A stretch of DNA of 15,201 nt from Alphaproteobacteria bacterium (GTDB lineage Bacteria; Pseudomonadota; Alphaproteobacteria; Micropepsales; Micropepsaceae): assembly GCA_028869355.1 (NCBI GenBank), contig JAGWSK010000367.1:1-15201 (forward strand), in the 5' to 3' direction. A program made the translations under genes and the position numbers. Below the pieces are notes generated by a model that ran no database searches, had not been told where the DNA came from, and worked only from the letters and a program-made list of their open reading frames with translations. This document shows, in pieces, positions 1 to 5,965 of this stretch. Every line of letters begins with the position of its first letter. The first letter of the stretch is position 1.

Positions 1-102
1 GATGCGCTTGCCGCGCTTGCGCCGGCCGCTCTGTCATTGTCCGAGGCCGAGGGCCTCAATGCCCATCGGCACTCGGTTGCCATCCGCCTGAACCGCAGCT
101 AG
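1..102 (+). CDS. hisD: Histidinol dehydrogenase, C-terminal end (partial)
   Basis: Only the last 33 codons and the TAG stop are present; the gene begins before the window. The readable tail (LSEAEGLNAHRHSVAIRL) matches the usual HisD ending, where a Glu-Gly-Leu-x-Ala-His segment precedes the last strand. HisD oxidises L-histidinol to L-histidine with two NAD+ in the cytoplasm, and the His of this C-terminal segment (histidine in AHRHS) comes from the part of the family that contributes to the zinc site of the dimer partner. The call also rests on context: hisD directly upstream of a UPF0262 gene and infA is a common alphaproteobacterial arrangement. Certainty is limited by the short fragment. 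Confidence 0.85.
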   Translation, partial: DALAALAPAALSLSEAEGLNAHRHSVAIRLNRS

Positions 103-113
103 TAAAATATGTT

Positions 114-629
114 TTGTCCCCGGTAGTGCTGTCGTGGGAGGTCCGCATCGGCAATCCGGAAAATCCGGACTACCGGATCATGGCCATCGAGTTTTCCGGT
201 GGTTTCGATGATCATTCTCCGGAAACCCGGCAGGAAGCAGAAATCGCCATCCATGACATTCTCGCCGGCAATCTGTTTCGGCCGCGCAACTCGACGGGTG
301 GACCATACCGGCTCATGCTGGCCCGTGGCGAATACGGATTATCGTTCGAAATCAGCCTCGCCGATGGAAGACCCCACGGCCGTTTGCTGCTGTCGCTGAC
401 ACCTTTCCGCCGCGTATTGAGGGAATATGATGCCCTCTGCCGAAGCTACCATTCGGCGGTTCGCGAATCGCATCTGGCACGGCTGGAAGCGGTCGACAAC
501 GGCCGCCGCAGTCTCCACGACGAAGGGGCACAGCTTGTGATCGAGCGGCTGAAGGGCCGGATTGAACTGGATTTTGCCACGGCGCGCCGGCTGTTCACGC
601 TGGTTTCAGCGCTATGTTCCAAACCGTGA
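114..629 (+). CDS. UPF0262 family protein
   Basis: A 171-residue cytoplasmic protein of the uncharacterised UPF0262 family, found mainly in alphaproteobacteria. Diagnostic segments are GGPYRL (residues 62-67), LSLTPFRRVLREY (93-105), the stretch around VDNGRRSLHDEGAQL (127-141) and the C-terminal DFATARRLFTLV (153-164). No molecular function is established for the family, and no signal peptide or membrane segment is visible. It starts 11 bases after hisD, so it is probably cotranscribed with it. The start is uncertain: TTG at 114 is the most upstream in-frame choice, GTG at 126 and ATG at 180 are alternatives, and none has a convincing Shine-Dalgarno. The ATG at 180 would leave the protein a little short for the family. 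Many relatives have a low-molecular-weight phosphatase gene between this gene and infA; here there is none. Confidence 0.88.
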   Translation: MSPVVLSWEVRIGNPENPDYRIMAIEFSGGFDDHSPETRQEAEIAIHDILAGNLFRPRNSTGGPYRLMLARGEYGLSFEISLADGRPHGRLLLSLTPFRRVLREYDALCRSYHSAVRESHLARLEAVDNGRRSLHDEGAQLVIERLKGRIELDFATARRLFTLVSALCSKP

Positions 630-689
630 CGCTTGATTTTCGCCGCTTCAAGTGCATGCTCCGTCCGCTCGCGTATTATTTGGATCGTA

Positions 690-908
690 ATGGCCAAAGA
701 AGAACTGCTTGAATTTCCGGCAACGGTTTCAGAATTGCTGCCCAATGCGACCTTCCGGGTGAAGCTGGAAAACGGGCATGAGATCATTGCGCATACCGCC
801 GGCAAAATGCGCAAGAACCGCATTCGTGTATTGGTCGGCGACAAGGTCCTGGTGGAAATGACGCCCTACGATCTTTCCAAGGGCCGCATTACCTACCGCT
901 TCAAATAA
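690..908 (+). CDS. infA: Translation initiation factor IF-1
   Basis: A 72-residue protein, the standard IF-1 length, forming one S1/OB-fold domain. IF-1 binds the A site of the 30S subunit and helps IF-2 and IF-3 select the initiator tRNA. Family hallmarks visible here are the N-terminal MAKEELLEF, the GHEIIAHTAGKMRKNRIRV segment (residues 29-47) and the end MTPYDLSKGRITYRFK (57-72). The ATG at 690 is chosen because it gives exactly the conserved N-terminus; an earlier in-frame TTG at 633 would add 19 residues foreign to the family. Only a weak GGA precedes the ATG. A TATTAT hexamer at 674-679 resembles a -10 box and would give a nearly leaderless mRNA, but no good -35 accompanies it, so this is only a suggestion. 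Confidence 0.97.
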   Translation: MAKEELLEFPATVSELLPNATFRVKLENGHEIIAHTAGKMRKNRIRVLVGDKVLVEMTPYDLSKGRITYRFK

Positions 909-916
909 CCCAGCAC

Positions 917-1573
917 GTGCCAGAGGCGGCCGGTTTTGTGCTTGTTCTGGCCAGTGCCAGTCCGCGGCGTGTGAATCTTCTCGCGCAAACCGGAATTGTG
1001 CCGGACCGCATCATCCCGCCTGAAGTCGACGAGACTCCGGGCCCGCGCGAACTGCCCCGCGAATATGCAAACCGGGTCGCAGCCGGCAAAGCGCAGCAGG
1101 TCGCACGCAATGTAAGCGGGACGTTCGTCCTCGCCGCCGATACTGTTGTCGCCGCCGGCAGGCGTATACTGCCCAAGGCGGAAAGCCCCGAAAGTGTTGA
1201 GCGGTGTCTTCTGCTGCTTTCGGGCCGCCGGCACCAGGTAATTACTGCCGTCGCGCTGGTGTCGCCCGATGGAGTTCTGCACCGGCGTTCCGTGCTGACG
1301 CGGGTCGCTCTCAAGCGCCTCTCAGCGACGGAAATCCGGGCCTATGTCGCGTCCGGGGAGGGGTTGGGCAAGGCCGGCGGCTACGCCATTCAGGGCCGTG
1401 CCGAATCCTTCGTACGCTGGATCAACGGCTCCTACAGCAACGTCGTGGGCATGCCACTATTCGAAACATTGGGTTTGCTCGAGGCTGCCGGATGGCGCCA
1501 CTCTGCGTCTGCGCGATTATTTGAGTCGGGTGGCGTGATATCCAGGTCGCCGGTCAAAAGTGGCGTGATTTGA
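917..1573 (+). CDS. maf: Maf-family nucleoside triphosphate pyrophosphatase
   Basis: A 218-residue Maf/HAM1-fold enzyme. Maf proteins hydrolyse non-canonical or excess NTPs to NMP and pyrophosphate in the cytoplasm; the YhdE-type subgroup acts on dTTP/UTP. Visible motifs are SASPRR (residues 13-18, phosphate binding), Lys58, AADTVV (73-78, with the metal-binding Asp75), GKAGGYAIQG (151-160) and GSYSNVVGMPL (171-181). The last two fit the dTTPase/UTPase group better than the YceF group. Translation starts at GTG 917, eight bases after infA, giving the family's N-terminus. Residues past about 194 form a roughly 24-residue tail that the family normally lacks. The stop codon shares one base with the start of the next gene (TGATG), implying translational coupling. 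In many alphaproteobacteria yacG follows maf; here a transporter gene does. Confidence 0.94.
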   Translation: MPEAAGFVLVLASASPRRVNLLAQTGIVPDRIIPPEVDETPGPRELPREYANRVAAGKAQQVARNVSGTFVLAADTVVAAGRRILPKAESPESVERCLLLLSGRRHQVITAVALVSPDGVLHRRSVLTRVALKRLSATEIRAYVASGEGLGKAGGYAIQGRAESFVRWINGSYSNVVGMPLFETLGLLEAAGWRHSASARLFESGGVISRSPVKSGVI

Positions 1574-2811
1574 TGTCGGTCCGGTCAGCGACGCCTGTGG
1601 CTTCTACGACCCTAAGCGCCGTTGCCACGGCGTTTGCCGGCATCGCAGTGATCATCTCGTCTTACGTCATCAATGCCATGGATCGGACACTGTTTCCCCT
1701 GATCCTTCCTGAGGTCGCGCGCCAATATGGCTTCAACCTGCCGGAAGCCGGTCTGATGGCTACGGTATTCACCATCGGAATGGCGATTGCCGGTGTCCCC
1801 TCGGGCTATCTGATGTCGCGCGTTGCGCGCCGCACGGTGGCGCAGACCGGACTGTTCATCTTCTCTGCGGCGACACTCGTGACCGTGGTTTCGGGTGGTT
1901 TCGCCGATATGCTCATCTACCGCGCGTTGACGGGAATCGGCGAGGCGATGCAGTTGACCGCGCTGCTCGCGATCCTATCGGCATATTTTGTGCGATTTCG
2001 CGGAGCAGCGGTAGGGGCGCTGAATTGCGCCTTCGGCGTCGGCGCGGTTCTGGGCCCATTATTGGGCGCTCAGATTCTGTCGGTTTATGGATCCTGGCGC
2101 GCACCCATGATCGCTTTCGGGGCGGTTGGATTCCTTCTGATGCTGTCATTTTCGCTGGCCGCGCGCAATTCGATCACCGAGATAGTCGCGCCTTCTGTTG
2201 CGCGCGAAGCGGTTGCAACTGGCGCGCCCGGCGTCTGGAATCGCAACACAGTCGTCCTGACGCTGCTGAGCGCAATTGCCGGGCTTTCGATCTTCGGATT
2301 TCTCGGGATGTATCCCACTTATCTGCGCGCACAGTTGCATTTCACAACCGCCGATGCAGGACGGGTGATGAGCATCTATGGTCTGGGTGTCCTTGTCTCC
2401 GTGCTCGGCGGTTTCATCGGCGACAGGTTTTCGACAAAGCGCGTGCTCGTCCTGAGTTTTCTTCTGGCATCGCTGAATGGGTGGCTGCTGTTCAATGGAC
2501 CGGCCGGATTTGGCGCACAGGCGGCGCTCGCCTTTGCGTTTGGCGTGATTTTCAGCGGCGCCATCTACGTCAATATTGCGGCGGGATATGCGCGCGCCGT
2601 GGCCCCGGCGCTGACCGGCCGGGCATCGGGCATTTTTGTCACCGGTTTTTATGCCGCCGCGTCGATCGCCGGCTATGTGATCGGCTGGCTGGCAGAGAAT
2701 TTCGGCTGGACGGTCGCCGGCGATCTGCAACTCGGCGCAGTCTGCATCGTGGGAGCCTTGCTCGCGCTCGCCTTGCGTCCCGAACCCAAATCCATTCCGT
2801 GGAGGGTCTGA
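1573..2811 (+). CDS. MFS transporter
   Basis: A 412-residue inner-membrane protein of the major facilitator superfamily, with about 12 hydrophobic segments in two six-helix halves and a more polar central linker (around residues 195-220). Seen motifs are DRTLFPLILP after the first helix, a degenerate motif A between helices 2 and 3 (SGYLMSRVARR), a motif-B-like RALTGIGEA in helix 4, a motif-C-like GVGAVLGPLLG in helix 5, and a second-half motif A copy GGFIGDRFSTKR. It should move a small solute by facilitated or proton-coupled transport, but the substrate cannot be read from sequence. The ATG at 1573 overlaps the maf stop by one base. The 3' end overlaps the next gene's GTG start by 13 bases. 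The two downstream genes suggest it serves one specific metabolite. Confidence 0.93.
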   Translation: MSVRSATPVASTTLSAVATAFAGIAVIISSYVINAMDRTLFPLILPEVARQYGFNLPEAGLMATVFTIGMAIAGVPSGYLMSRVARRTVAQTGLFIFSAATLVTVVSGGFADMLIYRALTGIGEAMQLTALLAILSAYFVRFRGAAVGALNCAFGVGAVLGPLLGAQILSVYGSWRAPMIAFGAVGFLLMLSFSLAARNSITEIVAPSVAREAVATGAPGVWNRNTVVLTLLSAIAGLSIFGFLGMYPTYLRAQLHFTTADAGRVMSIYGLGVLVSVLGGFIGDRFSTKRVLVLSFLLASLNGWLLFNGPAGFGAQAALAFAFGVIFSGAIYVNIAAGYARAVAPALTGRASGIFVTGFYAAASIAGYVIGWLAENFGWTVAGDLQLGAVCIVGALLALALRPEPKSIPWRV

Positions 2812-3734
2812 TTCCGTCGCGGCTGCGGCTGAATGTTTTTCCCGGTGGCTTCAACTGGCCCAGCTTTGTCGCGCAGCACGAAGGCATGTTCGCGCGCGAG
2901 GGGCTCAGCGTCGAGCTTCTCTCGACCACGGGATCGGTGGCGCAGATGACCGGTCTTGCCGCCGGTGAATTCGACATCGCGATCACCGCGTTCGACAATG
3001 TCGTGGCCTATGTCGAGGGGCAGGGCGAAGCGCCCATCGGGGCGCAGCCGGAATTCTTCGCATTCATGGGCAGCGACGACAGTTTTCTTGCGCTCGTGGC
3101 GGGGCCGGAAATTTCGCGGATTCCGGAATTGCGGAGACGTTCGCTTTCCGTCGATGCGGCGACCACCGGCTATGCCTTTGTCCTGTTCGACATGCTGGAG
3201 CGCGCCGGGCTGAAAGAGGGAGCATACACCATCCGAAAGGTCGGCGGGATGGCACAGCGGTTCGATGATCTCTGCCGCGGCGCAAGCGCGGCGACTTTGT
3301 TGTCGGCGCCCTATGATCTGATCGCCGAGCGGGCGGGCATGCGCGTGCTTGCGCGGTTAGAGCCGCCTTATCAGGGTAATGTCGCAGCGGCGCGCCGCAG
3401 TTGGGCCAACCGTCAGCCAAAGCTGGTTGCCGGTTTTGTTCGCGCTTATGTTGCAGCGTTGCGATGGCTGGCGATTTCCGCCAATCGCGGCCCTGCATGC
3501 GAGATCCTCGTGCGCCATGTACCCGGGATGACCCAGGAGCTTGCCGAGGCAAGTCACGCGCTGATGCTGCGCGGTCATAGTGGGTTTTCTTGCGACGGGC
3601 AGATCGAGCCTGACGGCGTTGCGCGCGTGCTCCGCCTGCGTTCGCGCTATGCTGCGGCCAATCGGAAGTTGCATGAACCGCGCAAATATTCCGACCTGCG
3701 TTATTGGCAACTGGCTTTTGCCGGGGGCGGCTGA
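2799..3734 (+). CDS. Leaderless NMT1/SsuA-like substrate-binding-fold protein
   Basis: A protein of about 311 residues resembling the periplasmic solute-binding proteins of the NMT1/THI5/SsuA group. It starts directly with a first beta strand and helix typical of mature binding proteins (RLRLNVFPGGFNWPSFVA, then EGMFAREGLSVELL), followed by the hinge-type segment MTGLAAGEFDIAITAFDNVVAYV. There is no signal peptide or lipobox, so as read it should be cytoplasmic. GTG 2799 is the furthest upstream sensible start, overlapping the MFS gene by 13 bases; a GGAGGG at 2801-2806 could instead serve a non-standard start near 2811, removing only four residues. No ABC permease or ATPase gene is present. 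It may bind the MFS substrate inside the cell, act as a THI5-like enzyme, or be a binding protein that lost its export signal. Function unknown. Confidence 0.82.
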   Translation: MEGLIPSRLRLNVFPGGFNWPSFVAQHEGMFAREGLSVELLSTTGSVAQMTGLAAGEFDIAITAFDNVVAYVEGQGEAPIGAQPEFFAFMGSDDSFLALVAGPEISRIPELRRRSLSVDAATTGYAFVLFDMLERAGLKEGAYTIRKVGGMAQRFDDLCRGASAATLLSAPYDLIAERAGMRVLARLEPPYQGNVAAARRSWANRQPKLVAGFVRAYVAALRWLAISANRGPACEILVRHVPGMTQELAEASHALMLRGHSGFSCDGQIEPDGVARVLRLRSRYAAANRKLHEPRKYSDLRYWQLAFAGGG

Positions 3735-3749
3735 TTTTGCGCTGCGACC

Positions 3750-3784
3750 TTGCAGATGCTTTTTTTGCCAAAAGATTTCTGCAA
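3750..3784. repeat. Short inverted repeat before the PAL-like gene
   Basis: TTGCAGA at 3750-3756 is exactly mirrored by TCTGCAA at 3778-3784, separated by 21 bases that include a run of seven T. It lies in the 91-base gap between the binding-protein gene and the propeller gene. It could be an operator or a weak hairpin that tunes expression of the third gene; a 7-base repeat of this kind can also arise by chance. Confidence 0.3.
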
Positions 3785-3825
3785 TGAACGCGCCAACTTC
3801 GCAGGAATTTTTCGGGAGGGCCAAA

Positions 3826-5115
3826 ATGCGAAAGGCACATCTGGTGATCATGGCGGTGCTGCTAAGCGGCATCGCCGGTTTTGAATTGGCAGAGCGGAGC
3901 GCGGCCATCGAGGCGGTGCCGCGCCCCGGCGCCGGTTTTGCGGTGTTTCCAGGCACCGTCGGTGGTCAGGACATGTTCGGCGCCTACAATGTCGTAAAGG
4001 GCTGGCCCAAGGACATCAGCACGGTCCCCGGCAACGAAAAGTGGACGTGGGGCGCCGGCCAGAGCATCTTTGCCGAAAGTCCCGACCGGATTTACGTGCT
4101 GCAGCGTGGCGAATTGCCCAATATTCCGCGGCCCAAGACGAAAAAACTCGACGATTTTGGACCCAGCGTCCTGTTTCCGATCGGACGATTGCCCTGGCGC
4201 GATGCTACGGTTTCCTCGCCTCCGGCTGCGGGCGGTACGGGACAGGACCCGAAAGACGGAATGCGGCTGTACTACGGCAAGCTCGGCGTCGATGCGAACT
4301 GGGAAAACTGCATTGTCGTCCTGAATTCCAAAGGCGATATCATTGAACGCTGGACGCAGTGGGACAAGATTCTCAAGCGGCCGCATTTTGTCGCCGTCAA
4401 TCCGTATGATCCCGAAAAGCATGTCTGGGTCGTCGACGACCACATGCACGCGATCTACAAATTCACCCATGACGGAAAGCAACTGGTGCAGACGATCGGC
4501 ACGCCGACCGTGGAAGGTGCGGACGGGACCCATTTCAACCGCCCGACCTATATTGCCTGGCTGCCCGACAGCACGATGTTCGTGGCCGACGGCTACAACG
4601 GAACGCGCGTCGCAAAATTCGACAAAGACGGAAAATTCCTGCTCGATTGGGGACACAAGGGTAACCCGCCCAGTGAGAAGCGCCCCGGGTACATGAACAA
4701 TGTTCACGGCATCGCCGTCGATCCCATGACGCGCCGTGTGTTCGTCAATGACCGCGGCAATCACCGCATCCAGGTCTTCGACGAAAATGGCAAATACCTT
4801 TATGACTGGACAGTCGGCGAAGAACCTTCGGACATCCACCTGATCTATATCGGCGCCGACCGCAATTTGTGGGCGTTCGACCGTGGAACGTCGAAAATGC
4901 TCAAATATGATCTCCAGGGCCATCTGCTGTATTCATGGGGCGTTTGGGGCGATTTCCCAGGCGGTTTCTGGGGCGTACACGGATTTTCCGTCGACCAGAG
5001 CGGCAATTTCTATGTTGCCGAAGTGGATTCGGGCCGGGTGCAGAAATTCACCCCGCGTCCCGGTGCGGATCCGCGGTTCCTGGTAAGCGCGCCGGTTTAT
5101 TCCGCCTGGAAATAG
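3826..5115 (+). CDS. Secreted PAL-like six-bladed beta-propeller (NHL repeats)
   Basis: A 429-residue protein with a signal peptide (hydrophobic residues 6-19, likely cleaved around 25-30) and NHL-type repeats forming a six-bladed propeller. It aligns by eye with the lyase domain (PAL) of peptidylglycine alpha-amidating enzymes. Arg94 (QRG), His187 (RPH), Tyr257 (DGYN), His294 (NVHG), Arg310 (DRGNHR) and His385 (GVHG) match, in order and with similar spacing, the rat PAL residues Arg533, His585, Tyr654, His690, Arg706 and His786, the zinc ligands and active-site residues. PAL splits peptidyl-alpha-hydroxyglycine into amide and glyoxylate. No hydroxylating (PHM) partner is seen, so the real substrate may differ. 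ATG 3826 has a strong GGGAGGG at 3814-3820; an in-frame ATG at 3784 is less likely. It is the third gene after the MFS and binding-protein genes. Fold is fairly sure, reaction inferred. Confidence 0.87.
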   Translation: MRKAHLVIMAVLLSGIAGFELAERSAAIEAVPRPGAGFAVFPGTVGGQDMFGAYNVVKGWPKDISTVPGNEKWTWGAGQSIFAESPDRIYVLQRGELPNIPRPKTKKLDDFGPSVLFPIGRLPWRDATVSSPPAAGGTGQDPKDGMRLYYGKLGVDANWENCIVVLNSKGDIIERWTQWDKILKRPHFVAVNPYDPEKHVWVVDDHMHAIYKFTHDGKQLVQTIGTPTVEGADGTHFNRPTYIAWLPDSTMFVADGYNGTRVAKFDKDGKFLLDWGHKGNPPSEKRPGYMNNVHGIAVDPMTRRVFVNDRGNHRIQVFDENGKYLYDWTVGEEPSDIHLIYIGADRNLWAFDRGTSKMLKYDLQGHLLYSWGVWGDFPGGFWGVHGFSVDQSGNFYVAEVDSGRVQKFTPRPGADPRFLVSAPVYSAWK

Positions 5116-5145
5116 ACACCCCTCGGCGAAGCGGCAGGCATAAAA

Positions 5146-5180
5146 ACGGCACGATCCGATGCTGGACCGGATCATGCCGT
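5146..5180 (-). terminator. Intrinsic terminator of the small lipoprotein gene
   Basis: Read on the minus strand, ACGGCATGATCCG (5180-5168) pairs with CGGATCGTGCCGT (5158-5146) over 13 bases with one mismatch and a 9-base loop, followed at once by a T run (complement of the A run 5142-5146). This is a textbook Rho-independent terminator about 50 bases after the stop of the minus-strand lipoprotein gene. On the plus strand no T run follows the hairpin, so it is a poor terminator for the propeller gene. Confidence 0.82.
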
Positions 5181-5183
5181 GTA

Positions 5184-5220
5184 CGGACAAGCTGGCGCCG
5201 GCTGAGGCGCATGCTGTCCG
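5184..5220. repeat. Inverted repeat between convergent genes
   Basis: CGGACA at 5184-5189 is mirrored by TGTCCG at 5215-5220, and the next bases GC/GC extend the pairing past a bulged A. The loop is GC-rich and itself partly self-complementary. It sits between the stop of the minus-strand lipoprotein gene and its terminator, so it would fold in that gene's 3' untranslated RNA, where it might protect the transcript end. Confidence 0.4.
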
Positions 5221-5230
5221 ATTCCAGGTG

Positions 5231-5416
5231 TTATCCGCAGAAGGTCGCGTTCCAGTTATGGACGCAATCAAACCGTCCGTAGAAAGGATGGTAATATGAC
5301 GAGTAACCGAAGGCATAACGGTGATACGGATAATAGGAGTACCCGTAGTCATACGCGCAGCCGGACAGGAACGTGATGCCCGCGAGCGCGGTCAGGGCGA
5401 TTACGATCTTCTTCAT
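5231..5416 (-). CDS. Small tyrosine-rich lipoprotein
   Basis: A 61-residue product with a lysine-starting signal peptide (MKKIVIALTA...) and a lipobox LSGC ending at Cys20, followed by Ala, which predicts an outer-membrane lipoprotein. The mature part is only about 42 residues and holds 11 tyrosines between residues 22 and 46 (pattern YDYGYSYYPYHRY...), then two cysteines, Cys51 and Cys60, that could form a disulfide. No family is recognised. The gene is real by several signs: a GAGGAG Shine-Dalgarno six bases before the ATG, a proper lipobox and a dedicated terminator downstream. It lies alone, convergent to the propeller gene and divergent from the DUF1800 gene. Small Tyr-rich lipoproteins of unknown role are scattered through proteobacteria; a structural or surface role is a guess. 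Confidence 0.8.
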   Translation of the reverse strand: MKKIVIALTALAGITFLSGCAYDYGYSYYPYHRYAFGYSSYYHPFYGRFDCVHNWNATFCG

Positions 5417-5456
5417 GGTCCACTCCTCGGTGGTTGGCTGAATTTGGTACGCGCCA

Positions 5457-5484
5457 ATTCTATTGCCCGTTCCGGTCTCCTGAA
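5457..5484 (-). promoter_or_regulatory. Candidate promoter of the small lipoprotein gene
   Basis: On the minus strand a TAGAAT box (5462-5457, five of six matches to TATAAT) lies 41 bases before the ATG. It is preceded, after 16 bases, by TTCAGG (5484-5479), which fits TTGACA poorly. Position and -10 quality are plausible; the weak -35 suggests an activator or an alternative sigma factor if it is real. Confidence 0.35.
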
Positions 5485-5508
5485 CCTGTGCGAAGCATTG
5501 TGTTCAGG
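5479..5508. promoter_or_regulatory. Operator-like palindrome CCTGAAC-N16-GTTCAGG
   Basis: CCTGAAC at 5479-5485 is exactly mirrored by GTTCAGG at 5502-5508. One arm coincides with the weak -35 of the candidate minus-strand promoter. This is where a dimeric regulator acting on the lipoprotein gene would sit, though a hairpin or chance is possible. No regulator gene lies next to it. Confidence 0.35.
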
Positions 5509-5965
5509 CCCCATTCATTCATGTCACGACCTGCGCTGCTGATCCGCAATCGCGCATGTGTGAGACGATTCCTGTTCGCGGCGTTCACGAATTTGCGACG
5601 CTGCAATGAGCTTGTGGCTGTTCCAGGTTTTGGAGGCACCGTGAAACCAGCGGAAATTTCCAACGCGAAGTCGAAGTGACGGTCGGGGATCCCGGTATGT
5701 TCTTGGTCGGGCAAGCAGCGCTGGCGCCGGCAGCAGGGGTCATTGGCGGAATACATGTGCGCGGAAAACACTGCCGATTATTTCCATGATGCGCCGCGCG
5801 CGATTCAGCGGGCCCCGCGACCGGATTTCTGATGAAAGCGCACCCGTTCGTAAAAAGTCCGCGAGTTCGCATTTTGTTCGCTTTCCCTGGGATTGTTCGG
5901 GCGACGGTTCATCTCGCGTTCAACTGCACTCGATATTGTGCGGCCGGAATGCCGGCACAGCGATC

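Larger units (their letters stand above)
5417..5965. other. Long stretch without a convincing gene
   Basis: This 549-base region separates the divergent lipoprotein and DUF1800 genes. It holds the candidate promoter and palindrome near 5457-5508. Open frames exist on both strands, such as ATG 5521 to 5679 plus and several minus-strand frames, but they lack Shine-Dalgarno signals, and their products show no domain or export signal and look like random translation. The frame of the DUF1800 gene stays open back to 5786, but that extension looks non-coding and would bury the lipoprotein signal. No tRNA-like or repeat array structure was seen. A small RNA or decayed gene cannot be excluded. Confidence 0.5.

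Noticed and set aside
2025..2798. Open frame on the plus strand running inside the MFS gene and continuous with the binding-protein gene
   Set aside because: The upstream part is out of frame with the MFS gene and Arg-rich with no domain; the MFS frame clearly codes. Only the part from about 2799 is a real gene.
3862..4923. 353-codon open frame antisense to the PAL-like gene
   Set aside because: It mirrors a gene with strong motifs, has no Shine-Dalgarno or recognisable domain, and arises from high-GC codon bias.
5521..5679. 52-codon plus-strand frame in the gene-poor stretch
   Set aside because: No Shine-Dalgarno, no export or domain signal, and nothing around it to support expression.
5786..5965. 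60-codon upstream extension of the DUF1800 gene
   Set aside because: It would place the lipoprotein signal peptide inside the protein and its composition looks non-coding.
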